A stretch of DNA of 34,658 bases from Brevibacterium sp. p3-SID960. GTDB taxonomy: Bacteria > Actinomycetota > Actinomycetes > Actinomycetales > Brevibacteriaceae. The notes beneath the pieces were generated by a model. It worked only from the letters and a program-made list of their open reading frames with translations, did no database searches and had not been told where the DNA came from. The position numbers and the translations under genes are program-made. Location of the stretch: NCBI RefSeq assembly GCF_025144725.1, contig NZ_JALXKS010000036.1, forward strand, positions 1-34,658, written 5' to 3'. Positions 7,354-15,749 of this stretch are shown here, one piece after another. Each line of letters opens with the position of its first letter. Position 1 is the stretch's first letter.

Positions 7354-7995
7354 TCAGTCGAGGATGATGATGTCGACCTTCCGCGGGCCGTGGACACCCT
7401 CGACGCGTTGCAGCTCGATATCCGAGGTCGCCGACGGGCCGGAGAACATCGTCACCGGCCGCCTGTGATCGATGCGGGCGAGCGCCTCAGGCACAAGCTC
7501 GACGAGCGATTCGGCCGGCACCACGCAGATGTGGTGGTCGGGGATGAGACTGATCGCACGACGCCCTTCGGCAGGCCCTGCATTGAGGAACACGGTCCCG
7601 GTCTCCGCGCATGACACGGTCGAAGACGTCACGACGGCGTCGACCGCGTCGAGTTCGGCGTTGCTGAGCGGCTGATCTGCTGTGTCGACGATCCTCTCAC
7701 CAGCAGAACCGTCACCGGGCAGCCAGTCGACCGGAAATCCCTCCGGCACAACGTGCCGCGCGTCTTCGCCGAGGAGTTCGGCGATCCGCCCGGCGACCGT
7801 CTCTGCGGTTTCGATGAATGCGCGAGCCTTGTAGTCGACGATCCGGTCGATGAACATCTCGCGCACCGTCTGCGGGTCGGCGCTGCCGCGCTGCCGGTAG
7901 TCGCGCACGGGTGCGGCCGGCTGCGAATTGTCGGCCAGCGCCCCGCGGATGCGTGCGAGGATCTCGGCCTTCGCCGAGGTGGTCTGCTCACTCAT
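7354..7995 (-). CDS. lutC: L-lactate utilisation protein LutC
   Basis: This 213-residue protein has the LutC/YkgG (DUF162) pattern: AKAEILARIRGAL near the N-terminus, then TSSTVSCAETGTVFLNAGPAEGRRAISLIPDHHICVV and a C-terminal HGPRKVDIIILD. LutC acts with LutA and LutB in a cytoplasmic complex that oxidises L-lactate to pyruvate, first defined in Bacillus subtilis. Its ATG overlaps the lutB stop by 4 bp, so it is the last gene of a tightly coupled lutABC operon. Confidence 0.93.
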   Translation of the reverse strand: MSEQTTSAKAEILARIRGALADNSQPAAPVRDYRQRGSADPQTVREMFIDRIVDYKARAFIETAETVAGRIAELLGEDARHVVPEGFPVDWLPGDGSAGERIVDTADQPLSNAELDAVDAVVTSSTVSCAETGTVFLNAGPAEGRRAISLIPDHHICVVPAESLVELVPEALARIDHRRPVTMFSGPSATSDIELQRVEGVHGPRKVDIIILD

Positions 7996-9854
7996 GCTCT
8001 CTCGCCTTTCATCCGGTCGTCGTCCGCGCCCGAGGCGGTGGTCGCCGAGGTCTCGGTGCCGCGGGCATAGTCGGCCACGGCGGCACCGGTGGCGTCGTGG
8101 TGCTGGATGCCTGTCCGTTCGGCGGCCATGAGCCGGGTGTAGTCATCGGCAGGTGCAGCGAAGCGCGCATGGAGTTCCGCGGCCTTGCCGCGGTTGGCTT
8201 CGATGAGAGCTGCGATATCGGCCCGCTGCTCGGGAGTGCGGCGCACTGGGGTGCGCGTGCGGTTGCGCTTCCACCAGTGCCGGAAGGACTGCGCAGGCGG
8301 TGCGTCGATGATCCGGTGCCGGGTCCACCCGCCGATGAGGCCGGGCAGGAAGGAGATCTTCCCGTCCCTGCCTCCGAGGATCTTGCCCAGCGGCAGCCCC
8401 CGTTCACCGACGCTCAGCAGCCCGGGCTTCGCGAAGGCGGTCTTGGCAGCCGCCATGAGGGCATCCATCTGATCGGGCACCCGACGCGCCACCGCCCCGA
8501 CGGTGCGCGCAGCCCCTGTGCGGACGGCCGCTGTCAGGCGGGCGCGCCGGGAGACGCCGGAAGCAGAGGCGTCGGTGGCAGGCGGCACGCCCACCGCCTC
8601 GGGCGCGGTGCGGCGCGCGTTGTGGCGTGCCTCGACGTCGGCGCCGCGCAGATGGACGAGCACGTCGGGGATGTTGATCTTGACCGGGCAGACCTCGTAG
8701 CAGGCCCCACACAGGGACGAGGCGTAGGGCAGCGAGTTGTTCGCCGCGGCTTCGATGCCGGTCATCTGCGGGGACAGGATCGCGCCGATCGGGCCCGGGT
8801 AGACCGAGCCGTAGGCGTGGCCGCCAGCGCGCTCGAAGACGGGGCAGACATTGAGGCAGGCCGAACAGCGGATGCAGTGCAGGGCCTGGCGGCCGACCTC
8901 ATCGGCCAGTGTGGCGGTGCGGCCGTTGTCGATGAGGATGACGTGGAGGTTCTGCGGCCCGTCGCCTGGAGTGACGCCGGTCCACAGGGAGGTGTAGGGG
9001 TTCATCCGCTCACCGGTTGAGGAACGCGGCAGCAGCTGCAGGAACACCTCCAGGTCGGCAAAGCGCGGCAGCACCTTCTCGATCCCCATGAAGGTGATGA
9101 GGGTGTCCGGCAGGGTCAGGCACATGCGGCCGTTGCCTTCGGATTCGACGATCGTCAGCGTGCCGGTCTCAGCGATCCCGAAGTTCGCCCCGGAGACGGC
9201 GACGCGGTTGTCGAAGAACTTCGCGCGCAGGCGCTCGCGCGAGGCGTCGGCCAGGTCGGTGGGCTCAGAGGTCAGATCCGAACGCACGCCGTCGATCTCG
9301 CGCAGGAAGATGTCGCGGACCTCGTCGCGGTTGCGGTGGATGGCCGGCACGACGATGTGCGAGGGCTTATCGCCGCCGAGCTGCACGATCTCCTCGGCCA
9401 GGTCGGTCTCAACAGCGGTGATGCCGTGAGCTTCGAGGTATTCGTTGAGACCGGTCTCCTGAGTGGCCATCGACTTGATCTTGTTGACCTCGTTCACCCC
9501 CTGCTCCTGGATCAGCCGCAGGGCGATCGCATTGGCCTCATCGGCATCGCGGGCCCAGTGGACGTGGCCGCCGGCCGCGGTGAAGGAGGCCTCGAACTGC
9601 TCGAGGAGTTCGGGCAGGTCGGCCAGCACGTTCTGCTTGATCGCCGAGCCGGCGGCGCGCAGCTGCTGCCAGTCGGGCATCTCGCTGACGACGGCGGCGC
9701 GCTTGCCGCGGATCTTGCGCATCGCGAAGTTGAGGTTGCCGCGCAGGGTCTCGTTCTTCAGATCCCGGGCCGCGCCCGAGGTGAAGGGTTCGTCGGCGAA
9801 GAGGTTGCCGCGGCCGTGGCGGATCGTCGGCATCCCGAGGTTGACGGTGGTCAT
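7992..9854 (-). CDS. lutB: Lactate utilisation iron-sulfur protein LutB, C-terminally extended
   Basis: The protein has 620 residues, about 130-150 more than the Bacillus-type LutB. The N-terminal two thirds form the LutB/YkgF domain (SMATQETGLNEYL, VAVSGANFGIAETGTLTIVESEGNGR). Two [4Fe-4S] ferredoxin-type motifs follow: CIRCSACLNVCP and CGACYEVCP. The C-terminal part matches the DUF3390-like tail of the family (LPGLIGGWTRHR, SFRHWWKR) with an extra Ala/Thr-rich end. It overlaps lutA and lutC by 4 bp each. It should carry electrons from lactate oxidation. The extension adds no motif I recognise. Confidence 0.93.
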   Translation of the reverse strand: MTTVNLGMPTIRHGRGNLFADEPFTSGAARDLKNETLRGNLNFAMRKIRGKRAAVVSEMPDWQQLRAAGSAIKQNVLADLPELLEQFEASFTAAGGHVHWARDADEANAIALRLIQEQGVNEVNKIKSMATQETGLNEYLEAHGITAVETDLAEEIVQLGGDKPSHIVVPAIHRNRDEVRDIFLREIDGVRSDLTSEPTDLADASRERLRAKFFDNRVAVSGANFGIAETGTLTIVESEGNGRMCLTLPDTLITFMGIEKVLPRFADLEVFLQLLPRSSTGERMNPYTSLWTGVTPGDGPQNLHVILIDNGRTATLADEVGRQALHCIRCSACLNVCPVFERAGGHAYGSVYPGPIGAILSPQMTGIEAAANNSLPYASSLCGACYEVCPVKINIPDVLVHLRGADVEARHNARRTAPEAVGVPPATDASASGVSRRARLTAAVRTGAARTVGAVARRVPDQMDALMAAAKTAFAKPGLLSVGERGLPLGKILGGRDGKISFLPGLIGGWTRHRIIDAPPAQSFRHWWKRNRTRTPVRRTPEQRADIAALIEANRGKAAELHARFAAPADDYTRLMAAERTGIQHHDATGAAVADYARGTETSATTASGADDDRMKGERA

Positions 9855-10750
9855 GCGCAGCTCCTTCCGCCCCCGGAGACGGCGACGTCACCGGAGACCT
9901 GCAGGGGATTCTCCCGGGTGCTCGCGAGGATCTCAGCGAAGTGAACGGTGGTGATGCCGATCCTCTGCTTCTGTGCGGCACCGCCGATGTTCATCAGGCA
10001 TGAGACGTCGCCGCCGGCGCAGATCGAGGCGCCGGTGGACTGGATCGCGGCGACTTTGTCGGCGGTCATCGCCCCGGAGGTGCCGGCGTTCTTGAAGGAG
10101 AAGGTGCCGCCGAAGCCGCAGCATTCCTCCAAATCGGGCAGTTCAGCGTAGTCGATGCCGGCGACGGTGCGCAGCAGATCGGACTGCCGAGTGCCGAGCT
10201 TCATGTGCCGCAGCCCGTGGCAGCTGGAGTGGAAGGTCACCCGGTGCGGGAAGTAGGAGCCGAGCTGGGCGGCGGCATCGGTGATGCCGAGGACGTCGAT
10301 GAGCAGCTTCGAGAGCTCAAACGTTCGCCCGGCGATGGCCTCCGCCGCCGAGGCGCAGGCTGGGTCGCCGGCGCGGCGAGCGATGTCGGGCTGCTGGTGC
10401 TGCAGGGACACGACGCACGAGGCAGAGGGGGCGACGGCGACGTCGTAGTCGTAGTCGGAGAAGGCCTCGACGTGGTTGCGCACGATGTCGTAGGCGTCTG
10501 CGAAGTAACCGGAGTTGACGTGCATCTGCGAGCAGCAGGTCTGCTGGGGCGGGAAGACGACCTCGTGGCCGAGCCGTTCGAGGATCCGCACCGTGGCCTC
10601 GGCTACCCGCGGATACATCGCGTCGACGATGCAGGTCGGGAAGATCGCGATCCGCAGCGCGGCCTGCGCCGATGTCGCGGTTTGCGCCGGTGTCGGGGCC
10701 TGGGCTGACTGCGCAGCACCGGGCGGGCTGGGCCGGGTGGCCGATGTCAT
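9851..10750 (-). CDS. lutA: Lactate utilisation protein LutA (CCG-domain, Fe-S)
   Basis: This 299-residue protein has the two cysteine-rich CCG domains of the LutA/YkgE and GlcF/HdrB families: FPTCIVDAMYP with QQTCCSQMHVNSG in the first half, and FHSSCHGLRHM with LEECCGFGGTFSFKN in the second. These cysteines bind an iron-sulfur cluster. An Ala/Gln/Pro-rich tail of about 30 residues precedes the conserved core (LRIAIFPTC). I keep the ATG at 10748-10750 because the mRNA there reads aggggag 7 bases upstream. It is the first gene of lutABC and is divergent from lctP. Confidence 0.93.
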   Translation of the reverse strand: MTSATRPSPPGAAQSAQAPTPAQTATSAQAALRIAIFPTCIVDAMYPRVAEATVRILERLGHEVVFPPQQTCCSQMHVNSGYFADAYDIVRNHVEAFSDYDYDVAVAPSASCVVSLQHQQPDIARRAGDPACASAAEAIAGRTFELSKLLIDVLGITDAAAQLGSYFPHRVTFHSSCHGLRHMKLGTRQSDLLRTVAGIDYAELPDLEECCGFGGTFSFKNAGTSGAMTADKVAAIQSTGASICAGGDVSCLMNIGGAAQKQRIGITTVHFAEILASTRENPLQVSGDVAVSGGGRSCA

Positions 10751-10763
10751 TGTCTACTCCCCT

Positions 10764-10799
10764 CTGACGTCCCGCCTGCCGGCAGGAGCTCGACGTCAG
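10764..10799 (-). promoter_or_regulatory. Stem-loop in the lutA 5' leader, next to the ribosome-binding site
   Basis: Outer 8-bp arms 10764-10771 (ctgacgtc) and 10792-10799 (gacgtcag) enclose a perfect palindrome CCTGCCGGCAGG at 10775-10786. On the lutA mRNA the 3' arm runs directly into the AGGGGAG ribosome-binding site. It may tune translation or mRNA stability; that role is inferred. Confidence 0.6.
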
Positions 10800-10918
10800 C
10801 GCCCTCACGGTTCCGGAGCGAGGTCGATGCCCGGAGCGGTTCTGGTGAGGTGCTGCTGTGTGCCATCGTACGCCTTGAACCTGACACTGATTTGTGCTCG
10901 TCCCGAACGTGTGTAAGC

Positions 10919-10933
10919 TGTGGTCCCACCACA
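10919..10933. promoter_or_regulatory. FadR/LldR-type GntR operator in the lut-lctP divergent promoter
   Basis: The 15-bp palindrome TGTGGT-CCC-ACCACA has perfect 6-bp arms and contains TGGTCCCACCA (10921-10931), matching the TNGTNNNACNA consensus of FadR-subfamily GntR regulators including LldR. On the plus strand it directly follows a possible promoter, TTGTGC (10892-10897) with 16 bp to TAAGCT (10914-10919). Binding there would block lctP and could also act on lutABC. The GntR gene downstream of lctP is the obvious ligand-responsive partner. Confidence 0.75.
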
Positions 10934-11034
10934 TACTGTAATCTAGCACACAGCCCCGGCACGGACACGTTCACTGCTGAACGCACCTCACTGGCCGCGC
11001 CCGCAATCGCGCCCTCCCGTTTCAAGGAGCCCCC

Positions 11035-12699
11035 GTGGAGAACTTCACCGCAGCCACCGACGCCGTCGGCGGGTCACTGGGCCTGTCCGCCCTTGTCGCC
11101 CTCATCCCGCTTGCGACCTTCTTCGCCATGCTGCTCGGCGTCAAAGCCCGCGCCCACACCTCGGCGCTGGCCGCGCTGACCGCGGCGCTGCTCGTCGCCT
11201 GGCTCGGATTCAAGATGCCGCTCGGACTGGCGGCCCTGTCCGCGACACAGGGCGCAGCCTTCGGGCTGTTCCCGATCGTGTGGATCATCGTCATGGCACT
11301 GTGGTTCTACGAGCTGACCGTCACGTCCGGTCGCTTCGAGGACCTGCGTCTGCTCTTCGACCGCATCGGCGGCGGCGACCTGCGCATCCAGGCGATCCTC
11401 ATCGCCTTCTGCTTCGGCGGCCTGCTCGAAGCCCTCGCCGGCTTCGGCGCCCCGGTTGCCATCACCGCCACGATGGTGATGGCCCTCGGCGTGGCTCCGC
11501 TGCGCGCGGCCATCGCCGTGCTGCTGGCCAACACCGCGCCGGTGGCCTTCGGTGCACTCGCGATCCCGATCACCACCGCAGGATCCCTGACCGGTGAGGA
11601 CCCGGCGGCGATCGGTGCGATCGTCGGTGTGCAGGCCCCGTTCGTCGCCTGGATCGTGCCCTTCGTGCTGCTCTTCGTCCTCGACGGGCTGCGCGGCATC
11701 AAGGACGCCTGGCCGGCAGCGCTCGTCATCGGCCTGTCCTTCGGCATCGCCCAGTGGTGGTCGGCGACCCACTTCTCCTACGAGATGACCGACATCGTCG
11801 CCTGCCTCGCCTCGCTCGGCGCAGCCGTGCTGTTCCTCAAGGTCTGGACCCCGCGCGGCACCGCAGAGGTGCGCGAGCGCCTCGGCGTCACCGCATCGGT
11901 GAGTAACGCCGAGCTCAAGCCGGTGCGCGTGTGGATGGCCCTGCTGCCCTATCTGCTCGTCGTCGCCTTCTTCGCCGTGGCGAACATGTGGAAACTCGGC
12001 ATCGATGTCCCGGCCGCCCTGGCGTCCACCACCCTGGAGATCCCGTGGCCGGGGCTGTCCGAGCACCTGCTCACCGCCGACGGCTCGGCCGTCGCATCCA
12101 CCACCTACAAGCTCGCCTGGCTGTCCTCACCGGGCACCATCCTGCTCATCACCGGACTCGTCGTCGCCGCGATCTACACGATCTTCAGCGAACACGGCCG
12201 CTACCGCCTCGGGATGGGTGCAGCACTCGGGCTCATCGGCACCTGCGCCTGGCGGATGCGGTGGGCGGCACTGACGATCGCGGCCGTGCTGGCGCTGGCC
12301 TATGTCATGAACTTCTCCGGCCAGACCGTCTCGATCGGCGCCTACCTCGCGTCGCTGGGCGCGATCTTCGCCTTCCTCTCTCCGATCCTCGGCTGGCTCG
12401 GCACCGCCGTCACCGGATCCGACACCTCGGCCAACGCCCTGTTCTCCAACCTGCAGCACACCGCGGCGACCAACGCCGGGATCGACCCGAAGCTGCTGCT
12501 GGCAGCCAACACCTCGGGCGGGGTCGTGGGCAAGATGATCTCCCCGCAGTCCCTGGCGATCGCAGCGACGGCGGTGCAGATGGAAGGCAAGGAGTCCGAG
12601 ATCTTCAAGAAGGTCATCCCGTGGAGCATCGGGCTGCTGTTCATCATCTGCAGCCTCGTGTTCCTGCAGTCGAATGTGCTCTCGTGGATGCTTCCCTGA
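11035..12699 (+). CDS. lctP: L-lactate permease
   Basis: The protein has 554 residues, the normal LctP/LldP size, and is almost wholly hydrophobic with about a dozen or more membrane helices. Typical stretches are LEALAGFGAPVAITATMVMALG, ANTAPVAFGALAIPITTAG, GSDTSANALFSNLQ and ANTSGGVVGKMISPQSLAIA. It imports L-lactate with protons across the cytoplasmic membrane. The start is a GTG at 11035-11037, chosen because AAGGAG lies at 11024-11029 and the family N-terminus begins here. It is divergent from lutABC across a 284-bp regulatory region and is followed by the regulator gene. Confidence 0.95.
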   Translation: MENFTAATDAVGGSLGLSALVALIPLATFFAMLLGVKARAHTSALAALTAALLVAWLGFKMPLGLAALSATQGAAFGLFPIVWIIVMALWFYELTVTSGRFEDLRLLFDRIGGGDLRIQAILIAFCFGGLLEALAGFGAPVAITATMVMALGVAPLRAAIAVLLANTAPVAFGALAIPITTAGSLTGEDPAAIGAIVGVQAPFVAWIVPFVLLFVLDGLRGIKDAWPAALVIGLSFGIAQWWSATHFSYEMTDIVACLASLGAAVLFLKVWTPRGTAEVRERLGVTASVSNAELKPVRVWMALLPYLLVVAFFAVANMWKLGIDVPAALASTTLEIPWPGLSEHLLTADGSAVASTTYKLAWLSSPGTILLITGLVVAAIYTIFSEHGRYRLGMGAALGLIGTCAWRMRWAALTIAAVLALAYVMNFSGQTVSIGAYLASLGAIFAFLSPILGWLGTAVTGSDTSANALFSNLQHTAATNAGIDPKLLLAANTSGGVVGKMISPQSLAIAATAVQMEGKESEIFKKVIPWSIGLLFIICSLVFLQSNVLSWMLP

Positions 12700-12710
12700 G
12701 CATTCACCAG

Positions 12711-13451
12711 ATGGGCCCCGAACGCCGCGCTCCCGCGAAGTCCTATGCCGCCATCCTCGACGCTGTCGAAGACCGGCTGCGCTCAGGGCAGCTGCGCATC
12801 GGCGACCGCCTGCCCTCGGAGCGGGCGCTGGCTGAGGAGTTCGGCATCTCCCGCAACTCCGTGCGCGAGGCGATCCGCATCCTCGACGCCCTCGGGCTCG
12901 TGCGTTCGGGGGTCGGTTCGGGGCCGAGCGCTGGGGCGATCGTCATCTCCGAACCCTCGGCCGCACTCGGCTGGGGGCTGCGGATGCACCTGGCGTCGAG
13001 CTTCCTGCCGGTCGTCGATGTCGTCGCGGTGCGCCTACTGCTCGAAGCCGACGCCGCTGCTGCTGCCGCCCGGCGTGAGGCCGTCTCCGACCCCGAGGCG
13101 GAACAGACTCTTGCACGGGCCGCTGAGATCCTCGCTGCGCTCGATGATCCTGCTCTGCCCGATGAGACCTTCCACGAACTCGATGCGCAGTTCCACCTGA
13201 CGATCACCTCGCTGGGCGGCAATGAGGTGACGACGACGATTCTCGGCTCGCTGCGCCAGGCGACCGTCGGCTATGTGCAGGAGGGGGTGCGGCTGCTGGC
13301 CGACTGGCCGCAGGTCAGGCTGCGCCTCCAGGAGCAGCACCGGCAGATCCTCGCCGCTGTGGCGGGCAGCGACCCGCCGACCGCCGCGGCCGCCGTCAGC
13401 GCTCACGTCGAGTGGTTCTACCGGATGGCCTTCGAGCACCTGGAGGGGTGA
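12711..13451 (+). CDS. FadR-family GntR transcriptional regulator, LldR-like
   Basis: I start this 246-residue protein at ATG 12711, 11 bp after lctP. An in-frame GTG at 12684 overlapping lctP is possible; neither has a clear ribosome-binding site. The N-terminal winged helix-turn-helix is plain (SYAAILDAVEDRLRSGQL, LPSERALAEEFGISRNSVREAIRILDALGLV). The all-helical FCD ligand domain fills the C-terminal part, with ldaqFHltItslggN and EQHRQILAAVAGSDPPTAAAAVSAHV. Its position next to lctP/lutABC and the matching operator at 10919-10933 argue that it controls lactate uptake and oxidation in response to lactate, as LldR does in corynebacteria. The effector is inferred. Confidence 0.88.
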   Translation: MGPERRAPAKSYAAILDAVEDRLRSGQLRIGDRLPSERALAEEFGISRNSVREAIRILDALGLVRSGVGSGPSAGAIVISEPSAALGWGLRMHLASSFLPVVDVVAVRLLLEADAAAAAARREAVSDPEAEQTLARAAEILAALDDPALPDETFHELDAQFHLTITSLGGNEVTTTILGSLRQATVGYVQEGVRLLADWPQVRLRLQEQHRQILAAVAGSDPPTAAAAVSAHVEWFYRMAFEHLEG

Positions 13452-13525
13452 GGCGCCACGGTGCTGAAGACCGGCAGACCCCTCCCGCCCAGCAGCCCGG
13501 CTGACTCCGCTCTAGGATAGATGCC

Positions 13526-15064
13526 ATGAGCGTGCTGGCAGAGACGCAGGCGAACCGCCGCCTGATTGCAGAGGACTCCACCTGGTCTTTCCTGCGCAGC
13601 GACAATGTGTGGTTCGCCGCTCCGATCCTGCGCACACACCTGACCGGCACCACGGTCCGGATGGCCGCCAGCGACCTGTTCGACCTCATCGACGCCGACC
13701 TCGATGCCCTGCGATATCAGGGTCACACCATCATGGGCACGGCCCGCAGCTACTGCGAGCAGTGGCGACGCGACGGAATCCTCATCCGCCGCAGCGTCGA
13801 GGCCATCCGGGAGGAGACCTTCGAGCTGTCCCCAGCTGGGCACATCGCCCTGCAGTTCGTCGACCGGCTCGATTCGGACCGCACCTCGGTGACGCAGTCG
13901 CGGCTGGCGACGATCCAGAATCGGCTCCGCCAGCTCGTGCGCGACACCGACCCCGATGTCGAACGGCGCGTCGCAGCCCTCGAAGCTGAGCGTGATCGCA
14001 TCGACGCTGAGATCGACGCCGTCCGATCAGGGGAGGCGCTGCCGGCTGATGCGGCTTCTGCTTCCGAATCGGCACGTGACGTCTCCCAGCTGGCTTCCGA
14101 GCTGCCCGCTGACTTCGCCCGCGTGCGCTCCGAACTGGAGAGCATCAACCGTTCGCTGCGCACCCAGCTTGTGGAGGAAGCCGACCAGCGGGGAACTGTG
14201 CTGTCCGATGTGTGGCGCGGTGTCGACCATCTCGCTGAATCCGAGGCTGGCCGGTCGTTCGACGGCTTCGCTTCGATGCTTCTCGACACTGAAGCGGGTT
14301 TGGAGTTCGAAACGAACATCACGGAGCTGCTCGGCCGGGATTTCGTCGATCGCCTCGATCCTGCGACAGTGACGTTCCTGCGCCGGCTCGTTCCGATGCT
14401 CCAGGATCGTGCGGCAGAAGTCGGCGATGTCATGACGGCCCTGACGCGGTCGCTGCGCCGGTTCGTGCAATCGAGCGAATTCGCCGAAGACCGCAGTGTT
14501 GCAGCAGCCATCCGATCCGCGCGGTCCTTGGCGGTGCAGGTCGCCGCCGAGGTGCCGGTGTACGAACGGCTGAACATCTCGATCGCCCGGCCGTCTGTCG
14601 AGCTGCGCTCCGTCGGCTCCCTGCGCCTGCATGATCCGGCTCTGGCCCGAGTCGCGGATGAGGTCGAGTCACACACCACGGGCACCCTCGACGCAGCTGC
14701 ACTGCGCTCCCTCGCCAGGGAGGCCGATATCGACATGAAGGAGCTTGCCGAGAACGTCAACGCCGCGCTCTCCGCTCACCGCGCGGGTCAGCTGCCTTCT
14801 GCCCAGGAGGATCTGCCGGGAATCGGAATCGGCGATGTCCTGGGATTCCGTCCGGCCACACAGGGGCTCGGCAGCGTCATCGGGCTCATGGATCTCGCGC
14901 TGCGCTACGGCAGCAGCGAACCCGATGAGTATGAGACGCTGCGCTGGGTGTCGGTCTCCGGTGCCGAACGCAGCGCCGAGGCGCTCTGCTTCCGTTTCAC
15001 TGAGCCGATCCCGGCCCTCAGGCGCACCCGTCGCACTCGTGAAGGAACGCATGCCCAGCTCTGA
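13526..15064 (+). CDS. jetA: Wadjet anti-plasmid protein JetA (MksF-like, DUF3375)
   Basis: This 512-residue protein is first in a four-gene operon. The N-terminus (LIAEDSTWSFLRSDNVWFAAPILRTHL) and following winged-helix region fit DUF3375, the kleisin-like subunit of Wadjet/MksBEFG condensin complexes. It has long helical stretches (~155-240) and a conserved-looking C-terminal part (VLGFRPATQGLGSVIGLMDLAL). JetA should bridge the heads of the JetC dimer and recruit JetB. A TAGGAT hexamer at 13513-13518 lies only 7 bases before the ATG and there is no Shine-Dalgarno, so the transcript is probably leaderless. The jetB start lies 14 bp inside its 3' end. Family assignment rests on sequence character plus the complete operon order. 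Confidence 0.88.
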   Translation: MSVLAETQANRRLIAEDSTWSFLRSDNVWFAAPILRTHLTGTTVRMAASDLFDLIDADLDALRYQGHTIMGTARSYCEQWRRDGILIRRSVEAIREETFELSPAGHIALQFVDRLDSDRTSVTQSRLATIQNRLRQLVRDTDPDVERRVAALEAERDRIDAEIDAVRSGEALPADAASASESARDVSQLASELPADFARVRSELESINRSLRTQLVEEADQRGTVLSDVWRGVDHLAESEAGRSFDGFASMLLDTEAGLEFETNITELLGRDFVDRLDPATVTFLRRLVPMLQDRAAEVGDVMTALTRSLRRFVQSSEFAEDRSVAAAIRSARSLAVQVAAEVPVYERLNISIARPSVELRSVGSLRLHDPALARVADEVESHTTGTLDAAALRSLAREADIDMKELAENVNAALSAHRAGQLPSAQEDLPGIGIGDVLGFRPATQGLGSVIGLMDLALRYGSSEPDEYETLRWVSVSGAERSAEALCFRFTEPIPALRRTRRTREGTHAQL

Positions 15065-15749
15065 AGCCAGTCGTGACGCACCTGCCGTGCCCGAGGCACC
15101 GGCCCGGGAGCCGGAAGCGAACCCGGACCAGCTCTGGGAGTACGACTCTGGAACTCTCAGCGCCGATGCCCGGCGCGCACTCGTCCGGCTCGTGCAGGGG
15201 CCCTACGTCTCAAGCCAGTCCCACCCGGCGCTGTGGCGGGCGACCCTCAATGGTGAGAAGGTGCTGCGCTCACGACTGGCGGATATGTTCTTGGAGCTCA
15301 TCGTTGATGAGGAGAGCGGGATCGCGTTCGTGCGCAATGTCGGCGCCCCGGAAGCAGAAGCCCCGGCGGTGGTGCGCACACACCAGTTGACGCTGCTGGA
15401 CTCTGCTCTCGTGCTGCAGCTGCGCTATGAGCTGCTGCGCGTGGACCGCGGCATGCGGGCGATCATCGGCGAAGAGGAGGTACGCGATTCGCTCAGCGTC
15501 TTCGCGGCCAAACAGGATCTTGACGACGTCATGTTCGCCAAGCGCTTCAACGCATCGTTCAGGAAGCTCATCCAGTACGGCATTCTGCAGAGCACGAATA
15601 CCGAAGGACGCTATGAGATCTCACCGGTGCTGCGCCTGATCTTCGGTTCCGAGCAGATCCATGCCCTGACCGCGGAGTACCAGCGGATCCTCGGTGAAAA
15701 CCCGTCACAGCCGGAGGGTGCCGCGGATGAGGACGGTGATGAGTCATGA
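15051..15749 (+). CDS. jetB: Wadjet protein JetB (MksE-like, DUF4194)
   Basis: The frame is open far upstream, but the start is placed at ATG 15051, which has GAAGGA 4 bases before it and overlaps the end of jetA by 14 bp. The 232-residue product begins with an acidic/Pro-rich tail, then LSADARRALVRLVQGPYVSSQSHPALWRATL, LRYELLRVDRGMRAIIGEEEVRD and FRKLIQYGILQSTNTEGRYEISPVLRLIFG. This is the pattern of DUF4194/MksE proteins, the winged-helix (KITE) subunit that dimerises on JetA in the condensin-like complex. It overlaps jetC by 4 bp (ATGA). Confidence 0.87.
   Translation: MPSSEASRDAPAVPEAPAREPEANPDQLWEYDSGTLSADARRALVRLVQGPYVSSQSHPALWRATLNGEKVLRSRLADMFLELIVDEESGIAFVRNVGAPEAEAPAVVRTHQLTLLDSALVLQLRYELLRVDRGMRAIIGEEEVRDSLSVFAAKQDLDDVMFAKRFNASFRKLIQYGILQSTNTEGRYEISPVLRLIFGSEQIHALTAEYQRILGENPSQPEGAADEDGDES

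Noticed and set aside
10764..10799. Riboswitch upstream of lutA
   Set aside because: It is a simple palindromic hairpin without any known aptamer core, so I list it only as a leader stem-loop.
11074..12066. 330-codon minus-strand frame within lctP
   Set aside because: It is the mirror of a clear permease and has the Glu/Gly/His-rich composition of a shadow frame.
11931..12710. N-terminal extension of the GntR regulator overlapping lctP
   Set aside because: The upstream part of the open frame is Arg/His-rich and out of frame with lctP; regulator similarity begins only at about 12711.
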